A DNA stretch of 64,000 nucleotides from Xylophilus sp. Leaf220. GTDB taxonomy: Bacteria; Pseudomonadota; Gammaproteobacteria; Burkholderiales; Burkholderiaceae_C. The position numbers and the translations under genes are program-made. The notes below the pieces were generated by a model, which worked only from the letters and a program-made list of their open reading frames with translations, did not search any database and was not told the DNA's origin. Numbering within the stretch: position 1 is the stretch's first letter; each line of letters opens with the position of its first letter. The DNA lies in NCBI RefSeq assembly GCF_001421705.1, contig NZ_LMKO01000023.1:294639-358638 (forward strand). The letters run 5' to 3'. Shown here piece by piece: positions 1-7,830 of the stretch.

Positions 1-134
1 CGGCGATCCAGACCGGCAACAGCGTCGGCATGCAGACCCTCGACCAGAACCTGACCGACCTGGTGCGCCGCAACGTGATCGCGCCGTCGGAGGCGCGGGC
101 CAAGGCCAAGATCCCCGAAAACTTCCCCGGCTAG
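1..134 (+). CDS. pilT: Type IV pilus retraction ATPase PilT, C-terminal end (partial)
   Basis: Only the last 43 or so codons are present; the reading frame enters from the left edge (first full codon at position 3) and stops with TAG at 132–134. The peptide contains MQTLDQNLTDLVRRNVI and ends KIPENFPG, which is the usual tail of PilT in Burkholderiales. PilT is the cytoplasmic hexameric ATPase that drives pilus retraction. The call rests on the tail motif and on pilU following two genes later; the catalytic core lies outside the window. Confidence 0.8.
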   Translation, partial: AIQTGNSVGMQTLDQNLTDLVRRNVIAPSEARAKAKIPENFPG

Positions 135-217
135 GCCGCTGCCTGCGGCCCGCCGCAGTCCAGCGCGACACACTCCCCCACCGCACGCGCACAAGACAAC
201 GCGCATTTGGAGCAGGC

Positions 218-847
218 ATGAAAGGCATTCTCGGGCTGCTGCGCAGCAAGACCCCGCAAAAAACCGGCGACGACCGGGCGGATTCGGTCTTCTTCTCCAC
301 CGCCTTCGCCGACCAGGGCGTCGACCCGTCGCGCCTGATCCCGTGGGAGGCCCGGGCGGTCGAGGTGGGCGCCAAGCGGCTGGCCTCGGCCCGCGGCGTG
401 AAGCTGCTGCAGCAGCTGTGGGCCAAGGACCGGCACATGAACATGCTCGACACCGCCGCCGTCGGCCGGATGGAGCGCTTCTTCGAGTTCGCCAGCCTGC
501 AGGCCAACCGCGACGTGATCCGCCAGGACGAGTACGGCAACTTCATGATCGTGCTGCTCTCGGGCACCATCGCGGTCGACCGGCTCCAGCCCTGGGGCGA
601 GCGGCTGCGGCTGGCCGAGACCCGGCCCGGCGATATCCTGGGCGAGATGTCGCTGCTCGACAGCGGCATCCGCTTCTCGGCCTGCACATCGCTCACCGAC
701 TGCGAGATCGCGGTGCTGAGCGCCGACGCGATGGACGAGATGATGACAGCGGAATCGGAAATGGCCGCCAGCCTGATCGCCCTTCTGGCACGCAAGCTCT
801 CGTTGCGGTTGCGCGTGGTGAGCGCGCGGCTCAGCGACAACAAGTAG
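218..847 (+). CDS. Cyclic nucleotide-binding (CRP/FNR-type sensor) domain protein between pilT and pilU
   Basis: A 209-residue protein with a cupin-like cNMP-binding fold over about residues 75–190: the segment RPGDILGEMSLLDSG is the phosphate-binding-cassette region (GE…LL) and is followed by RFSACTSLTDCEIAVLS. No helix-turn-helix follows the sensor domain, so it is not a CRP-type transcription factor as it stands. A GGAG ribosome site sits just upstream of the ATG. It lies 83 nt after pilT and 31 nt before pilU, so a role in sensing a nucleotide for pilus retraction is inferred from context; the ligand (cAMP, c-di-GMP or none) cannot be told. The classical arginine of the cassette is replaced (GIRFSA), so binding may be altered. 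Confidence 0.8.
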   Translation: MKGILGLLRSKTPQKTGDDRADSVFFSTAFADQGVDPSRLIPWEARAVEVGAKRLASARGVKLLQQLWAKDRHMNMLDTAAVGRMERFFEFASLQANRDVIRQDEYGNFMIVLLSGTIAVDRLQPWGERLRLAETRPGDILGEMSLLDSGIRFSACTSLTDCEIAVLSADAMDEMMTAESEMAASLIALLARKLSLRLRVVSARLSDNK

Positions 848-878
848 CACGGCGCACAGCGCCCCCTAGGACGACCGA

Positions 879-2015
879 ATGGAACGCGACCAGGCCAGTA
901 AATTCATCAACGACCTGCTCAAGCTGATGAGCAGCCGGGGCGGCAGCGATCTCTTCATCACCAGCGACTTCCCGCCGGCGATCAAGATCGACGGCAAGGT
1001 GACCAAGGTGTCGCCCCAGCCGCTCGGCCCCACCCACACCCTGGCGCTGGCGCGCGCCATCATGAACGACAAGCAGGCCGCCGAGTTCGAGCGCACCAAG
1101 GAGTGCAACTTCGCGATCTCGCCGGCCACCATCGGCCGCTTCCGGGTCAACGCCTTCGTGCAGCAGGGCAAGGTCGGCATGGTGCTGCGGACCATCCCCA
1201 ACGCGCTGCCGACGGTCGACGGCCTGGGTGTGCCGCAGGTGTTGAAGGAAGTGGTGATGTCCAAGCGTGGCCTCTGCATCCTGGTGGGCGCCACCGGGTC
1301 GGGCAAGTCGACCACGCTGGCCGCGATGGTCGACTGGCGCAACGAGAACTCCTACGGCCACATCATCACCATCGAGGACCCGGTCGAGTTCGTGCATCCG
1401 CACAAGAACTGCGTGGTGACCCAGCGCGAGGTGGGCATCGACACCGACAGCTGGGAGGCCGCGCTGAAGAACACCCTGCGCCAGGCGCCCGACGTGATCC
1501 TGATGGGCGAGATTCGCGACCGCGAGACGATGGAGCACGCCGTCGCCTTCGCCGAGACCGGCCACCTGTGCCTGGCCACCCTGCACGCCAACAGCGCCAA
1601 CCAGGCGCTCGACCGGATCATCAACTTCTTCCCCGAAGAGCGCCGCGCCCAGCTGCTGATGGACCTGTCGCTGAACCTGCGCGCGATGATCTCGCAGCGC
1701 CTGATCCCCAAGCAGGACCTGAAGGGCCGCGCGGCCGCGGTCGAGGTGATGCTCAACACGCCGCTGATCTCCGACCTCATCTTCAAGGGCGAGGTCTCCG
1801 AGATCAAGGAGATCATGAAGAAGAGCCGCAACCTGGGCATGCAGACCTTCGACCAGGCGCTGTTCGACCTCTTCGAAGGCAACACCATCACCTACGAGGA
1901 TGCGCTGCGCAACGCCGACTCGCTCAACGACCTGCGGCTGCAGGTCAAGCTCAACAGCCAGCGCGCGAAGAACACCGACCTGGCCTCCGGCACCGAGCAT
2001 TTCGCCATCGTCTGA
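879..2015 (+). CDS. pilU: Type IV pilus retraction ATPase PilU
   Basis: 378 residues, normal PilU length. Secretion-ATPase motifs are in order: Walker A GATGSGKST (residues 137–145), Asp box IEDPVEF (165–171), Walker B DVILMGEIRD (205–214) and His box TGHLCLATLHANSA (227–240). PilU is a hexameric motor that works with PilT in retraction and in PilT-dependent twitching and DNA uptake. The C-terminal tail after about residue 350 is polar and ends FAIV, unlike the PilT tail, which supports PilU rather than a second PilT. An AGGA site precedes the ATG. Probably cotranscribed with the two genes before it. Confidence 0.93.
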   Translation: MERDQASKFINDLLKLMSSRGGSDLFITSDFPPAIKIDGKVTKVSPQPLGPTHTLALARAIMNDKQAAEFERTKECNFAISPATIGRFRVNAFVQQGKVGMVLRTIPNALPTVDGLGVPQVLKEVVMSKRGLCILVGATGSGKSTTLAAMVDWRNENSYGHIITIEDPVEFVHPHKNCVVTQREVGIDTDSWEAALKNTLRQAPDVILMGEIRDRETMEHAVAFAETGHLCLATLHANSANQALDRIINFFPEERRAQLLMDLSLNLRAMISQRLIPKQDLKGRAAAVEVMLNTPLISDLIFKGEVSEIKEIMKKSRNLGMQTFDQALFDLFEGNTITYEDALRNADSLNDLRLQVKLNSQRAKNTDLASGTEHFAIV

Positions 2016-2353
2016 CACGGGGGCTTTCGGGGCTGTGATACGGTAGCGCACGTGTTCCGAAACGCACCGCCTCGCCGGCGGGCGCAGCGGACGCGGAGGA
2101 AGAAAAAGCGTCGATCAAACGAGAACCACCAACGAGACGAGGCCTCCTTCGCGTCCCCTGCGCCTGCAGCGGGCAGCTCATTTCCCAGGTGCTGCGCTCC
2201 GCCGCCTGCGTGTCCTTCCCCTTTCCCGACCACCTCGCGGCGCTCGCTGCGCTCCCGGGTCCGCCACCGCATTCAGTCCCTGCGGACAGGCACGTCCGGA
2301 TTTTTCGTACCATCGTTTCTTTTGACCACCGGCCCCGCGGCCGACTGCCCACC
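2016..2353. other. Intergenic stretch after pilU, no gene seen
   Basis: 338 bases between pilU and the dehydrogenase. I see no convincing coding frame. A short purine-rich tract (GGAGGAAGAAAAAG, about 2096–2109) and a weak hairpin CGGAC/GTCCG at 2283–2298 followed by GATTTTT are the only structures noticed; the hairpin could terminate pilU transcription or attenuate the next gene, but a 5-bp stem is weak evidence. Confidence 0.4.
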
Positions 2354-3256
2354 ATGCCCACTCTCGCCGACAAGACCTACGCCGCCACGCCCTCGCAGAC
2401 CGTCGCCTTCCTCGGACTCGGCGTCATGGGCGGCCCGATGGCCGGGCATCTGGCGCGCGCCGGCCACCAGGTCACCGTCTACAACCGCACCGCCGCCAAG
2501 GCGGAGGCCTGGGTGACCGAATTCGGCGGCCGCCACGCCGCCACGCCGCGCGAAGCGGTGCGCGGCGCCACCCTGGTGTTCTGCTGCGTCGGCAACGACG
2601 ACGACCTGCGCAGCGTGGTGCTGGGCGACGACGGTGCCTTCGCCGGCATGGACGCCGGCGCGGTCTTCGTCGACCACACCACCGCCTCGGCCGACGTGGC
2701 CCGCGAACTGTCGGCGGAAGCGCAGAAGCGCGGCCTGCGCTTCGTCGACGCCCCGGTCTCCGGCGGCCAGGCCGGCGCCCAGAACGGCGCGCTGACGGTG
2801 ATGTGCGGCGGCGAGCAGGCCGCCTTCGACGCCGCCGCGCCGGTGGCCGCCGCCTTCGCCCGCGCGATGACCCTGCTGGGCGAGAGCGGCGCCGGCCAGC
2901 TGGCCAAGATGGTCAACCAGATCTGCATCGCGGGCCTGGTGCAGGGCCTGTCGGAGGCGATCGCCTTCGGCATGAAGGCCGGCCTCGACATGCCGCAGGT
3001 GCTGGAGGTGATCGGCAAGGGCGCGGCCCAGAGCTGGCAGATGGACAACCGCGGCAAGACGATGGCCGAAGGCAGGTTCGACTTCGGCTTCGCGGTCGAC
3101 TGGATGCGCAAGGACCTGGGGCTGGTGCTGGACGAAGCCAAGCGCAACGGTGCCCGCCTGCCGGTGACCGCGCTGGTGGACCAGTTCTATGCGGATGTGC
3201 AGCAGGCCGGCGGCAAGCGCTGGGATACCTCGAGCCTGATCACCCGGCTGGGTTGA
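2354..3256 (+). CDS. NAD(P)-dependent beta-hydroxyacid dehydrogenase (3-hydroxyisobutyrate dehydrogenase family)
   Basis: 300 residues from the ATG at 2354. N-terminal Rossmann motif GLGVMGGPMAGHL (21–33), substrate-binding signature VDAPVSGGQAGA (131–142) and the catalytic lysine in GQLAKMVNQ (Lys185) are all present, so the enzyme should be active. The family oxidises 3-hydroxyacids or reduces semialdehydes (3-hydroxyisobutyrate, tartronate semialdehyde, glyoxylate/succinic semialdehyde); the substrate cannot be settled here and no pathway genes are adjacent. The frame stays open upstream to 2189, but the added residues look like non-coding DNA, and the 2354 start gives the usual length. 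Confidence 0.87.
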   Translation: MPTLADKTYAATPSQTVAFLGLGVMGGPMAGHLARAGHQVTVYNRTAAKAEAWVTEFGGRHAATPREAVRGATLVFCCVGNDDDLRSVVLGDDGAFAGMDAGAVFVDHTTASADVARELSAEAQKRGLRFVDAPVSGGQAGAQNGALTVMCGGEQAAFDAAAPVAAAFARAMTLLGESGAGQLAKMVNQICIAGLVQGLSEAIAFGMKAGLDMPQVLEVIGKGAAQSWQMDNRGKTMAEGRFDFGFAVDWMRKDLGLVLDEAKRNGARLPVTALVDQFYADVQQAGGKRWDTSSLITRLG

Positions 3257-3310
3257 GCGCGCGGCGGAATCGACCAACAGCTGGCGGTCTTACTGGCCGC
3301 AGCGCATCTT

Positions 3311-3425
3311 GCTCCCTCTCCCCGGGGGAGAGGGTTGGGGTGAGGGAACCCGCCTGGAAGAGCCACCACTGCTTGCCAACGTCGCGCGGCCCTCATCCCA
3401 GCCTTCTCCCAGAGGGAGAAGGAGC
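3311..3425. repeat. Pair of inverted intergenic repeat units (REP-like doublet)
   Basis: Two about 36-base units face each other: 3311–3346 begins GCTCCCTCTCCCCGGGGGAG and ends TTGGGGTGAGGG; 3390–3425 is its imperfect reverse complement (CCCTCATCCC…GGGAGAAGGAGC). Each unit also contains its own small hairpin (CTCTCCCC/GGGGAGAG in the first). This architecture is that of widespread extragenic palindromic elements found in many proteobacteria. It sits in the gap between convergent genes. Confidence 0.75.
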
Positions 3426-3456
3426 AATACCGAGTCGCGCGCCAGAGAAGTCGATT

Positions 3457-3510
3457 GCTACAAAATAAATAGCTGAAGGCCGGCGTCCTGTGCGGACATC
3501 CGGCCTTTTT
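3457..3510 (+). repeat. Dispersed intergenic repeat GCTA…TAGC + GCCGG hairpin, copy 1
   Basis: TGCTAC-AAAATAA-ATAGCTG followed by a GGCCGG…CCGGCC hairpin and TTTTT. The same order of parts recurs at 11446, 28583 and 31427, always in the same orientation. The copy lies between convergent genes (dehydrogenase on +, BON lipoprotein on −). Confidence 0.75.
3478..3510 (+). terminator. Rho-independent terminator inside repeat copy 1
   Basis: Stem GGCCGG (3478–3483) with CCGGCC (3500–3505), then five T at 3506–3510. The 16-base interior can pair further (GTCC with GGAC). On the minus strand the hairpin is followed by a TTCAGC stretch rather than a T-run, so it mainly serves the plus-strand dehydrogenase. 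Confidence 0.6.
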
Positions 3511-3587
3511 CATTCAAGTAACGTGCATGCAGGGCCGACCCGTTCTTTGCCGACGGACCCCGCACCGCGCGGCCCGTCGCCGGCACT

Positions 3588-4352
3588 TCAGCGAATCGGC
3601 GTCACCACCACCGCGGGTGGCGCATCGGTGATCGGGGCGGCGTTGGCAGGGGCCGCTGCGGCAGGCGGCGGTGGAGGCGCCGGTGGCGCCGACGAGGTGA
3701 CCGGCGCCGGCGGTTGCTGGCGGCCCATCTGGGCCAGCTCGTCCTCGCTGACCAGCTCGAACACCCGCACCACCTTCAGCACGCCGCTCACGCCGCGGGC
3801 GATCTCGGCGCTGCGCTTGGCTTCGCGGGCCGTCACCCGGCCGAGCAGGTAGACGACGCCGCGCTCGGTCACGACCTTGATCGCGCTGGCCGAGATGTCC
3901 TTCGCATCCACCAGACTGGCCTTGACCTTGCCGGTGATGAAGGTGTCGTTGGAGCGCTGCGACAGCGTCGCCGGCGCCATCACGCCGATGTCGTTGACGA
4001 CGGCGCGCACGTTCTCGACCCGCGCGGCCAGCTGTTCGGCCTTGCTGCGCTCGTCGGCGGTGGAGGCTTCACCGGTCAGCAGCACCTGGCGGTTGTAGCT
4101 GGTGGCGTTGATCCGCACCCGGTCGCCGCTGAGCCCGGCCGAGATCGCGCGCTGGGTGCGGTTCTCGATCGCCTCGTCCTCGATCTGGGTACCGGCGGTG
4201 CGGCGGTCGACGGCGGCGAATCCCGCCACCGCGGCGCCCCCCACGGCCAGCGGGAAGCAGCCGGACAGCAGCCCGGCGAGGGTGGCCGCGGCCAGCGCCG
4301 CACAGCCGAGGCGCAGCGCGCGGGCGCTGCGGATGTTTGCTGGTGGGGTCAT
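3588..4352 (-). CDS. BON-domain outer-membrane lipoprotein (DolP/OsmY-like)
   Basis: 254 residues. The N-terminus has a lipoprotein signal ending LAGLLSGC (Cys32). Two BON domains follow: about 55–125 (containing RTQRAISAGL and VLLTGEAST) and about 135–210 (FITGKVKASLVDAKDI, VYLLGRVTAREA). BON domains bind phospholipid and are found in envelope-integrity proteins such as DolP (YraP). The C-terminus after about 215 is a Pro/Ala-rich tail. Its ATG overlaps the stop of the SIS gene (ATGA, 4349–4352), so the two are translationally coupled; E. coli also has dolP next to the SIS gene diaA and yraN, the same order as here. Confidence 0.88.
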   Translation of the reverse strand: MTPPANIRSARALRLGCAALAAATLAGLLSGCFPLAVGGAAVAGFAAVDRRTAGTQIEDEAIENRTQRAISAGLSGDRVRINATSYNRQVLLTGEASTADERSKAEQLAARVENVRAVVNDIGVMAPATLSQRSNDTFITGKVKASLVDAKDISASAIKVVTERGVVYLLGRVTAREAKRSAEIARGVSGVLKVVRVFELVSEDELAQMGRQQPPAPVTSSAPPAPPPPPAAAAPANAAPITDAPPAVVVTPIR

Positions 4353-4948
4353 ATCGGAATCTCCTGTTCGCCGAGAAGTTGCGCATCCACGCCGTCGCAG
4401 ATGCAGTGGAGGGCCAGGGCATGGACCTCGAAGACGCGCGCCGCACGGTCGTGCTGCACGCAGATGTGGATGTCGGTCTCGCGCAGCATGCCGGCCATGC
4501 GGCCGCCGTGGCGGCCGGTGAGCGCCACCACGACCATCTCGCGCTCGTGCGCCGCGTCGATCGCGGCCACCATGCTGGCGCAGTTGCCGCCCGGGGAGAC
4601 GGCCAGCAGCACGTCGCCCGCGTGGCCCAGCGCCCGCACCTGGCGGGAGAAGACCGGCACCGCGTCGGGCTCGGCGCCGGGCGGGGCCAGCAGGGTGCCG
4701 TCGGTGGTGAGTGCGATCGCGCCCAGTTCGGGCCGGTCGCGCTCGAAGCCGCATACGAAGGCCGCGGCGAACACCTGGGCCAGCGCGGCCGAGGCGCCGG
4801 TGCCGCAGGCCAGCACCTTGCCGCCGCTGGTGACGCTGACCGCCATCGCCTGCACGGCCGCCGCGATCGGCGGGCCCAGCGTCTGGGCCGACTGGTACTT
4901 GAGGTCTGCGCTTTCGATGAAGGCGGTCTGGATACGTTGCTCGAGCAT
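4349..4948 (-). CDS. SIS-domain phosphosugar-binding protein (DiaA/GmhA type)
   Basis: 199 residues from ATG at 4948 (MLEQRIQTAF). A single SIS (sugar isomerase) domain spans nearly the whole protein: GGKVLACGTGASAALAQ is the phosphosugar loop and LLAVSPGGNCASMVAAI the second sugar-binding segment. The usual phosphoheptose isomerase reads GNGGSA and SGNS at these places; here CGTGAS and SPGGN. Together with the yraN and BON-lipoprotein neighbours, this favours the DiaA-type role (DnaA-binding initiation factor) over GmhA. That is an inference; isomerase activity cannot be excluded. Longer frames upstream add basic residues with no family match. Confidence 0.78.
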   Translation of the reverse strand: MLEQRIQTAFIESADLKYQSAQTLGPPIAAAVQAMAVSVTSGGKVLACGTGASAALAQVFAAAFVCGFERDRPELGAIALTTDGTLLAPPGAEPDAVPVFSRQVRALGHAGDVLLAVSPGGNCASMVAAIDAAHEREMVVVALTGRHGGRMAGMLRETDIHICVQHDRAARVFEVHALALHCICDGVDAQLLGEQEIPI

Positions 4949-5041
4949 GGAGCGTGGATGATACCGGCGGGTTTTTACGCGGCACCGCGCCAGATGTACC
5001 AAGCGGTTGCCTGCGCGGCACCGCCGCGCCCGCCCCGCCGC

Positions 5042-5482
5042 TCAGGCGCCGTCGGCGTCGAAGGCGGCCCGCAGCCAGGTGACGACGCCGGCCTCGACCA
5101 GCACCGCGTCGAACCGGCAGGGCGGCGGCGCGCCGAGCCGCATCAGGTAATGGCGCGCCGCGAAGACGATGCGCCTGCGCTTGGTGGCGCCGATGCTGGC
5201 GGCCGCGCCGCCGTGGCCCGTGCCCTTGCGCTGACGCACCTCGACGAAGACCAGCGTGCCGTCCCGGTCGCGCATCACCAGGTCGATCTCGCCGCCGCCG
5301 CGGCCGGGCGTTCGATAATTGCGGCTCACCAGGCGCAGGCCCGCCGCCTGCAGATGCGCCAGCGCCCGGTCTTCGGCCGCGTCGCCCGCGGCCTTGGTGG
5401 TAGTCGGAGTGGCGGTGCCGCCGGCAGTGCCCGCGGGTGCCGGCGCCGCGCCCGCACCGCGCCGTTTTTCAAGGAATCCCAT
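5042..5482 (-). CDS. yraN: YraN family (UPF0102) predicted endonuclease-fold protein
   Basis: 146 residues. Core features of the family are present: AEDRALAHLQAAGLRLVSRNYR, then GGGEIDLVMRD and LVFVEVRQRK, the E…D…E-x-(K/R) pattern of a PDDEXK-like fold, though R stands where many members have K. The first about 35 residues are Ala/Pro/Thr-rich. Its role is unknown; the family is often linked to RsmI and DiaA/DolP neighbours, as here. A GAGG ribosome site lies upstream of its ATG. The ATG shares base 5482 with the start of the divergent rsmI. Confidence 0.87.
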   Translation of the reverse strand: MGFLEKRRGAGAAPAPAGTAGGTATPTTTKAAGDAAEDRALAHLQAAGLRLVSRNYRTPGRGGGEIDLVMRDRDGTLVFVEVRQRKGTGHGGAAASIGATKRRRIVFAARHYLMRLGAPPPCRFDAVLVEAGVVTWLRAAFDADGA

Positions 5483-6462
5483 TGAGCGCCTCTTTCGTCC
5501 CTGCCCTGTCCGCCGCGCGCGAAGCCGCGGGCGGGCAGCATTATCCGCGGGGCACCCTCTACATCGTGGCCACGCCCATCGGCAACCTGGCCGACATCAC
5601 CCTGCGGGCGCTGCACGTGCTGGAGATGGTGGACGCGGTGGCCTGCGAGGACACACGCCACACCCAGCAGATGCTGCGCGCCTACGGCATCGAGCGGCGC
5701 GGCGCCCAGCTGCTGGCGGTGCACCAGCACAACGAGGCCGAGGCCGCGCAGGCGGTGCTGGCCCGCCTGCAGGCCGGCGAGCGCATCGCCTATGTCAGCG
5801 ACGCCGGCACGCCCGCCGTGAGCGACCCCGGCGCCCGCCTGGTCGCCGCGGTACGGGCTGCCGGCGCGGCGGTGGTGCCGCTGCCCGGCGCCAGCAGCGT
5901 GACGACCGCCCTCAGCGCCGCCGCGGTGGTGGCGCAGGGCCACGACGACGGCGGCTTTCTCTTCGCGGGCTTCCTGCCGACCAAGGCCGGCGAGCGCGCC
6001 ACCGCGGTCGCCGGCCTCGGCGCCCAGCCGCGCGCCGTGGTGTTGCTGGAGGCGCCGCACCGCATCGAGGAGATGGCGCGCGCCCTGGCAGTGCTGGGCG
6101 AGCGGCCGGTCACCTTCGCCCGCGAATTGACCAAGCAGTTCGAGGAGATCGCCACAGTGCCCGCCGCCGGGGCCGCCGCCTGGCTGGCGGCCGGGCCGCA
6201 GCGCACCCGCGGCGAGTTCGTGGTGGTGCTGCACCCTGCGCCGTCGGTGGCGGCGGAGGCCGGCGCCCTGTCGCAGGGCGATGCCCGCACGCTGCGGCTG
6301 CTGGTGGCCGAGCTGCCGGTGAAGACCGCGGTGCGCATCGCCGCCGAGATCACCGGCGCGCCGCGCAACACCCTCTACGACGCGGCACTGGCGCTGAAGC
6401 GGCAGGCGGACAGCGGCGACGGTGGCGACGCCGAGGCGGCGCCGGACACCCCGGCCGCCTGA
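5482..6462 (+). CDS. rsmI: 16S rRNA (cytidine1402-2'-O)-methyltransferase RsmI
   Basis: Tetrapyrrole-methylase-fold SAM enzyme that 2'-O-methylates C1402 of 16S rRNA. Signatures: GTLYIVATPIGNLADIT, VACEDTRHTQ, AYVSDAGTPAVSDPGARLV and PLPGASSVTTALSAA, then VLLEAPHRI. I place the start at TTG 5482 because AAGGAA at 5471–5476 is correctly spaced before it; an in-frame ATG at 5437 would extend the protein into the yraN coding region with no Shine–Dalgarno. From TTG it is 326 residues, slightly long because of an Ala-rich tail after about residue 310. Divergent from yraN with start codons sharing one base. Confidence 0.92.
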   Translation: MSASFVPALSAAREAAGGQHYPRGTLYIVATPIGNLADITLRALHVLEMVDAVACEDTRHTQQMLRAYGIERRGAQLLAVHQHNEAEAAQAVLARLQAGERIAYVSDAGTPAVSDPGARLVAAVRAAGAAVVPLPGASSVTTALSAAAVVAQGHDDGGFLFAGFLPTKAGERATAVAGLGAQPRAVVLLEAPHRIEEMARALAVLGERPVTFARELTKQFEEIATVPAAGAAAWLAAGPQRTRGEFVVVLHPAPSVAAEAGALSQGDARTLRLLVAELPVKTAVRIAAEITGAPRNTLYDAALALKRQADSGDGGDAEAAPDTPAA

Positions 6463-6596
6463 CACCGCCGGCCGGCGCCCGGTGCGCCCTCCAGACGCCG
6501 GCCGTCAGCGGCGGCCGGTGCACGCCGGTCACCGCCTTTACCCCAGCTTCGCACAGGCTAAAACTCCGGGCAGAAATTGGACCCGACACTCCCCCC

Positions 6597-7817
6597 ATGG
6601 CAACACGCTCCTCCCGCACCTCCAGAATCCTGCGCTATGCCGCGGCGGCCGTCGTCGTCGTGGCCGTCGCCGCCGCCATCCGGCACTTCTACTTCTCGGC
6701 CCCCAAGCCCGCGCAGTTCGTCACCGCCACCGCCACCACGATGGACCTGGAAGACGCGGTGCTGGCCACCGGCACGGTGCAGGCGTTCAAGCAGGTGAGC
6801 GTCGGCGCCCAGGTCTCGGGCCAGATCAAGATCCTGCACGTCAAGCTGGGCGACACGGTCAAGAAGGGCCAGCCGGTGGCCGAGATCGACTCCACCACCC
6901 AGCAGAACAACCTGCGCAACGCCCAGGCGGGGCTCGAGAACGTGCGGGCGCAGCTGGCCGCGCAGCAGGTGGCGCTGATCCAGGCCGAGCTGAGCTACAA
7001 GCGCCAGAAGGAATTGCTCGACGCCGATGCCGGCTCGCGCCAGGACTTCGAGGCGGCCGAGGCGACGCGCAACACCACCCGCGCCAACATCGGCGCGCTC
7101 CAGGCGCAGATCCGCCAGGCCTCCATCACCGCCGAGACGGCGCAGGTCAATCTGGGCTACACCAAGATCGCGTCGCCGATCGACGGCGTGGTGGTGGCCC
7201 TGGTCGCACAGCAGGGCCAGACGGTCAACGCCAACCAGACCACGCCCACGATCATCAAGGTGGCGCAGCTCGACACCGTCACCATCAAGTCGCAGATATC
7301 GGAGGCCGACGTGGTCAAGGTGCAGGCCGGCCAGCCGGTGTACTTCACCATCCTGGGCGAGCCCGACCGCCGCTACGACGCGAAGCTGCGCACGGTGGAG
7401 CCGGCACCCGACTCGATCCTGACCGACACCACCTCGTCCTCGGCCAGCAGCAGCACCAGCACTTCGACCACCGCCATCTACTACAACGGTTTGTTCGACG
7501 TGCCCAACCCCGACGGCAAGCTGCGCATCTCGATGACCGCGCAGGTCTCGATCGTGCGGGCCGAGGCCAAGGGCGCGGTGGCGATCCCGTCGTCCGCGCT
7601 CGGTAAGCGCGAGCGCGACGGCAGCTACACCGTGCGGGTGCTGGACGCCGACGGCACCGCCCAGCCGCGCAAGATCAAGGTCGGCATGAACAACAACGTC
7701 AACGCCCAGGTGACCGAGGGCCTGGCGGCCGGCGACAAGGTGGTGCTGGGCGAGGCCGGCGCGCCGGGCACCGGTGCCGGCATGCCGGGCGGCCGCCGCC
7801 CGCCGATGCGGCTGTGA
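6597..7817 (+). CDS. macA: MacA-type periplasmic membrane fusion protein
   Basis: 406 residues. One N-terminal transmembrane anchor (about 12–32, [15 protein letters not shown]), then the biotinyl-lipoyl half-motifs ([25 protein letters not shown] and [13 protein letters not shown]) bracketing a coiled-coil hairpin of about residues 100–185, and a beta-barrel and membrane-proximal domain. A Ser/Thr-rich loop (around 280–297) is typical of MacA. The C-terminus is Gly/Pro-rich. It couples the MacB ABC transporter to an outer-membrane channel. macB starts 13 nt after its stop and the outer-membrane factor follows, so the three encode one tripartite exporter. Confidence 0.9.
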   Translation: MATRSSRTSRILRYAAAAVVVVAVAAAIRHFYFSAPKPAQFVTATATTMDLEDAVLATGTVQAFKQVSVGAQVSGQIKILHVKLGDTVKKGQPVAEIDSTTQQNNLRNAQAGLENVRAQLAAQQVALIQAELSYKRQKELLDADAGSRQDFEAAEATRNTTRANIGALQAQIRQASITAETAQVNLGYTKIASPIDGVVVALVAQQGQTVNANQTTPTIIKVAQLDTVTIKSQISEADVVKVQAGQPVYFTILGEPDRRYDAKLRTVEPAPDSILTDTTSSSASSSTSTSTTAIYYNGLFDVPNPDGKLRISMTAQVSIVRAEAKGAVAIPSSALGKRERDGSYTVRVLDADGTAQPRKIKVGMNNNVNAQVTEGLAAGDKVVLGEAGAPGTGAGMPGGRRPPMRL

Positions 7818-7830
7818 CGGGCCCGGCGCG

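Noticed and set aside
4349..4948. Naming the SIS gene gmhA (phosphoheptose isomerase)
   Set aside because: The sugar-loop motifs deviate (CGTGAS, SPGGN), there are no LPS-heptose genes nearby, and the yraN/BON-lipoprotein neighbours fit DiaA better.
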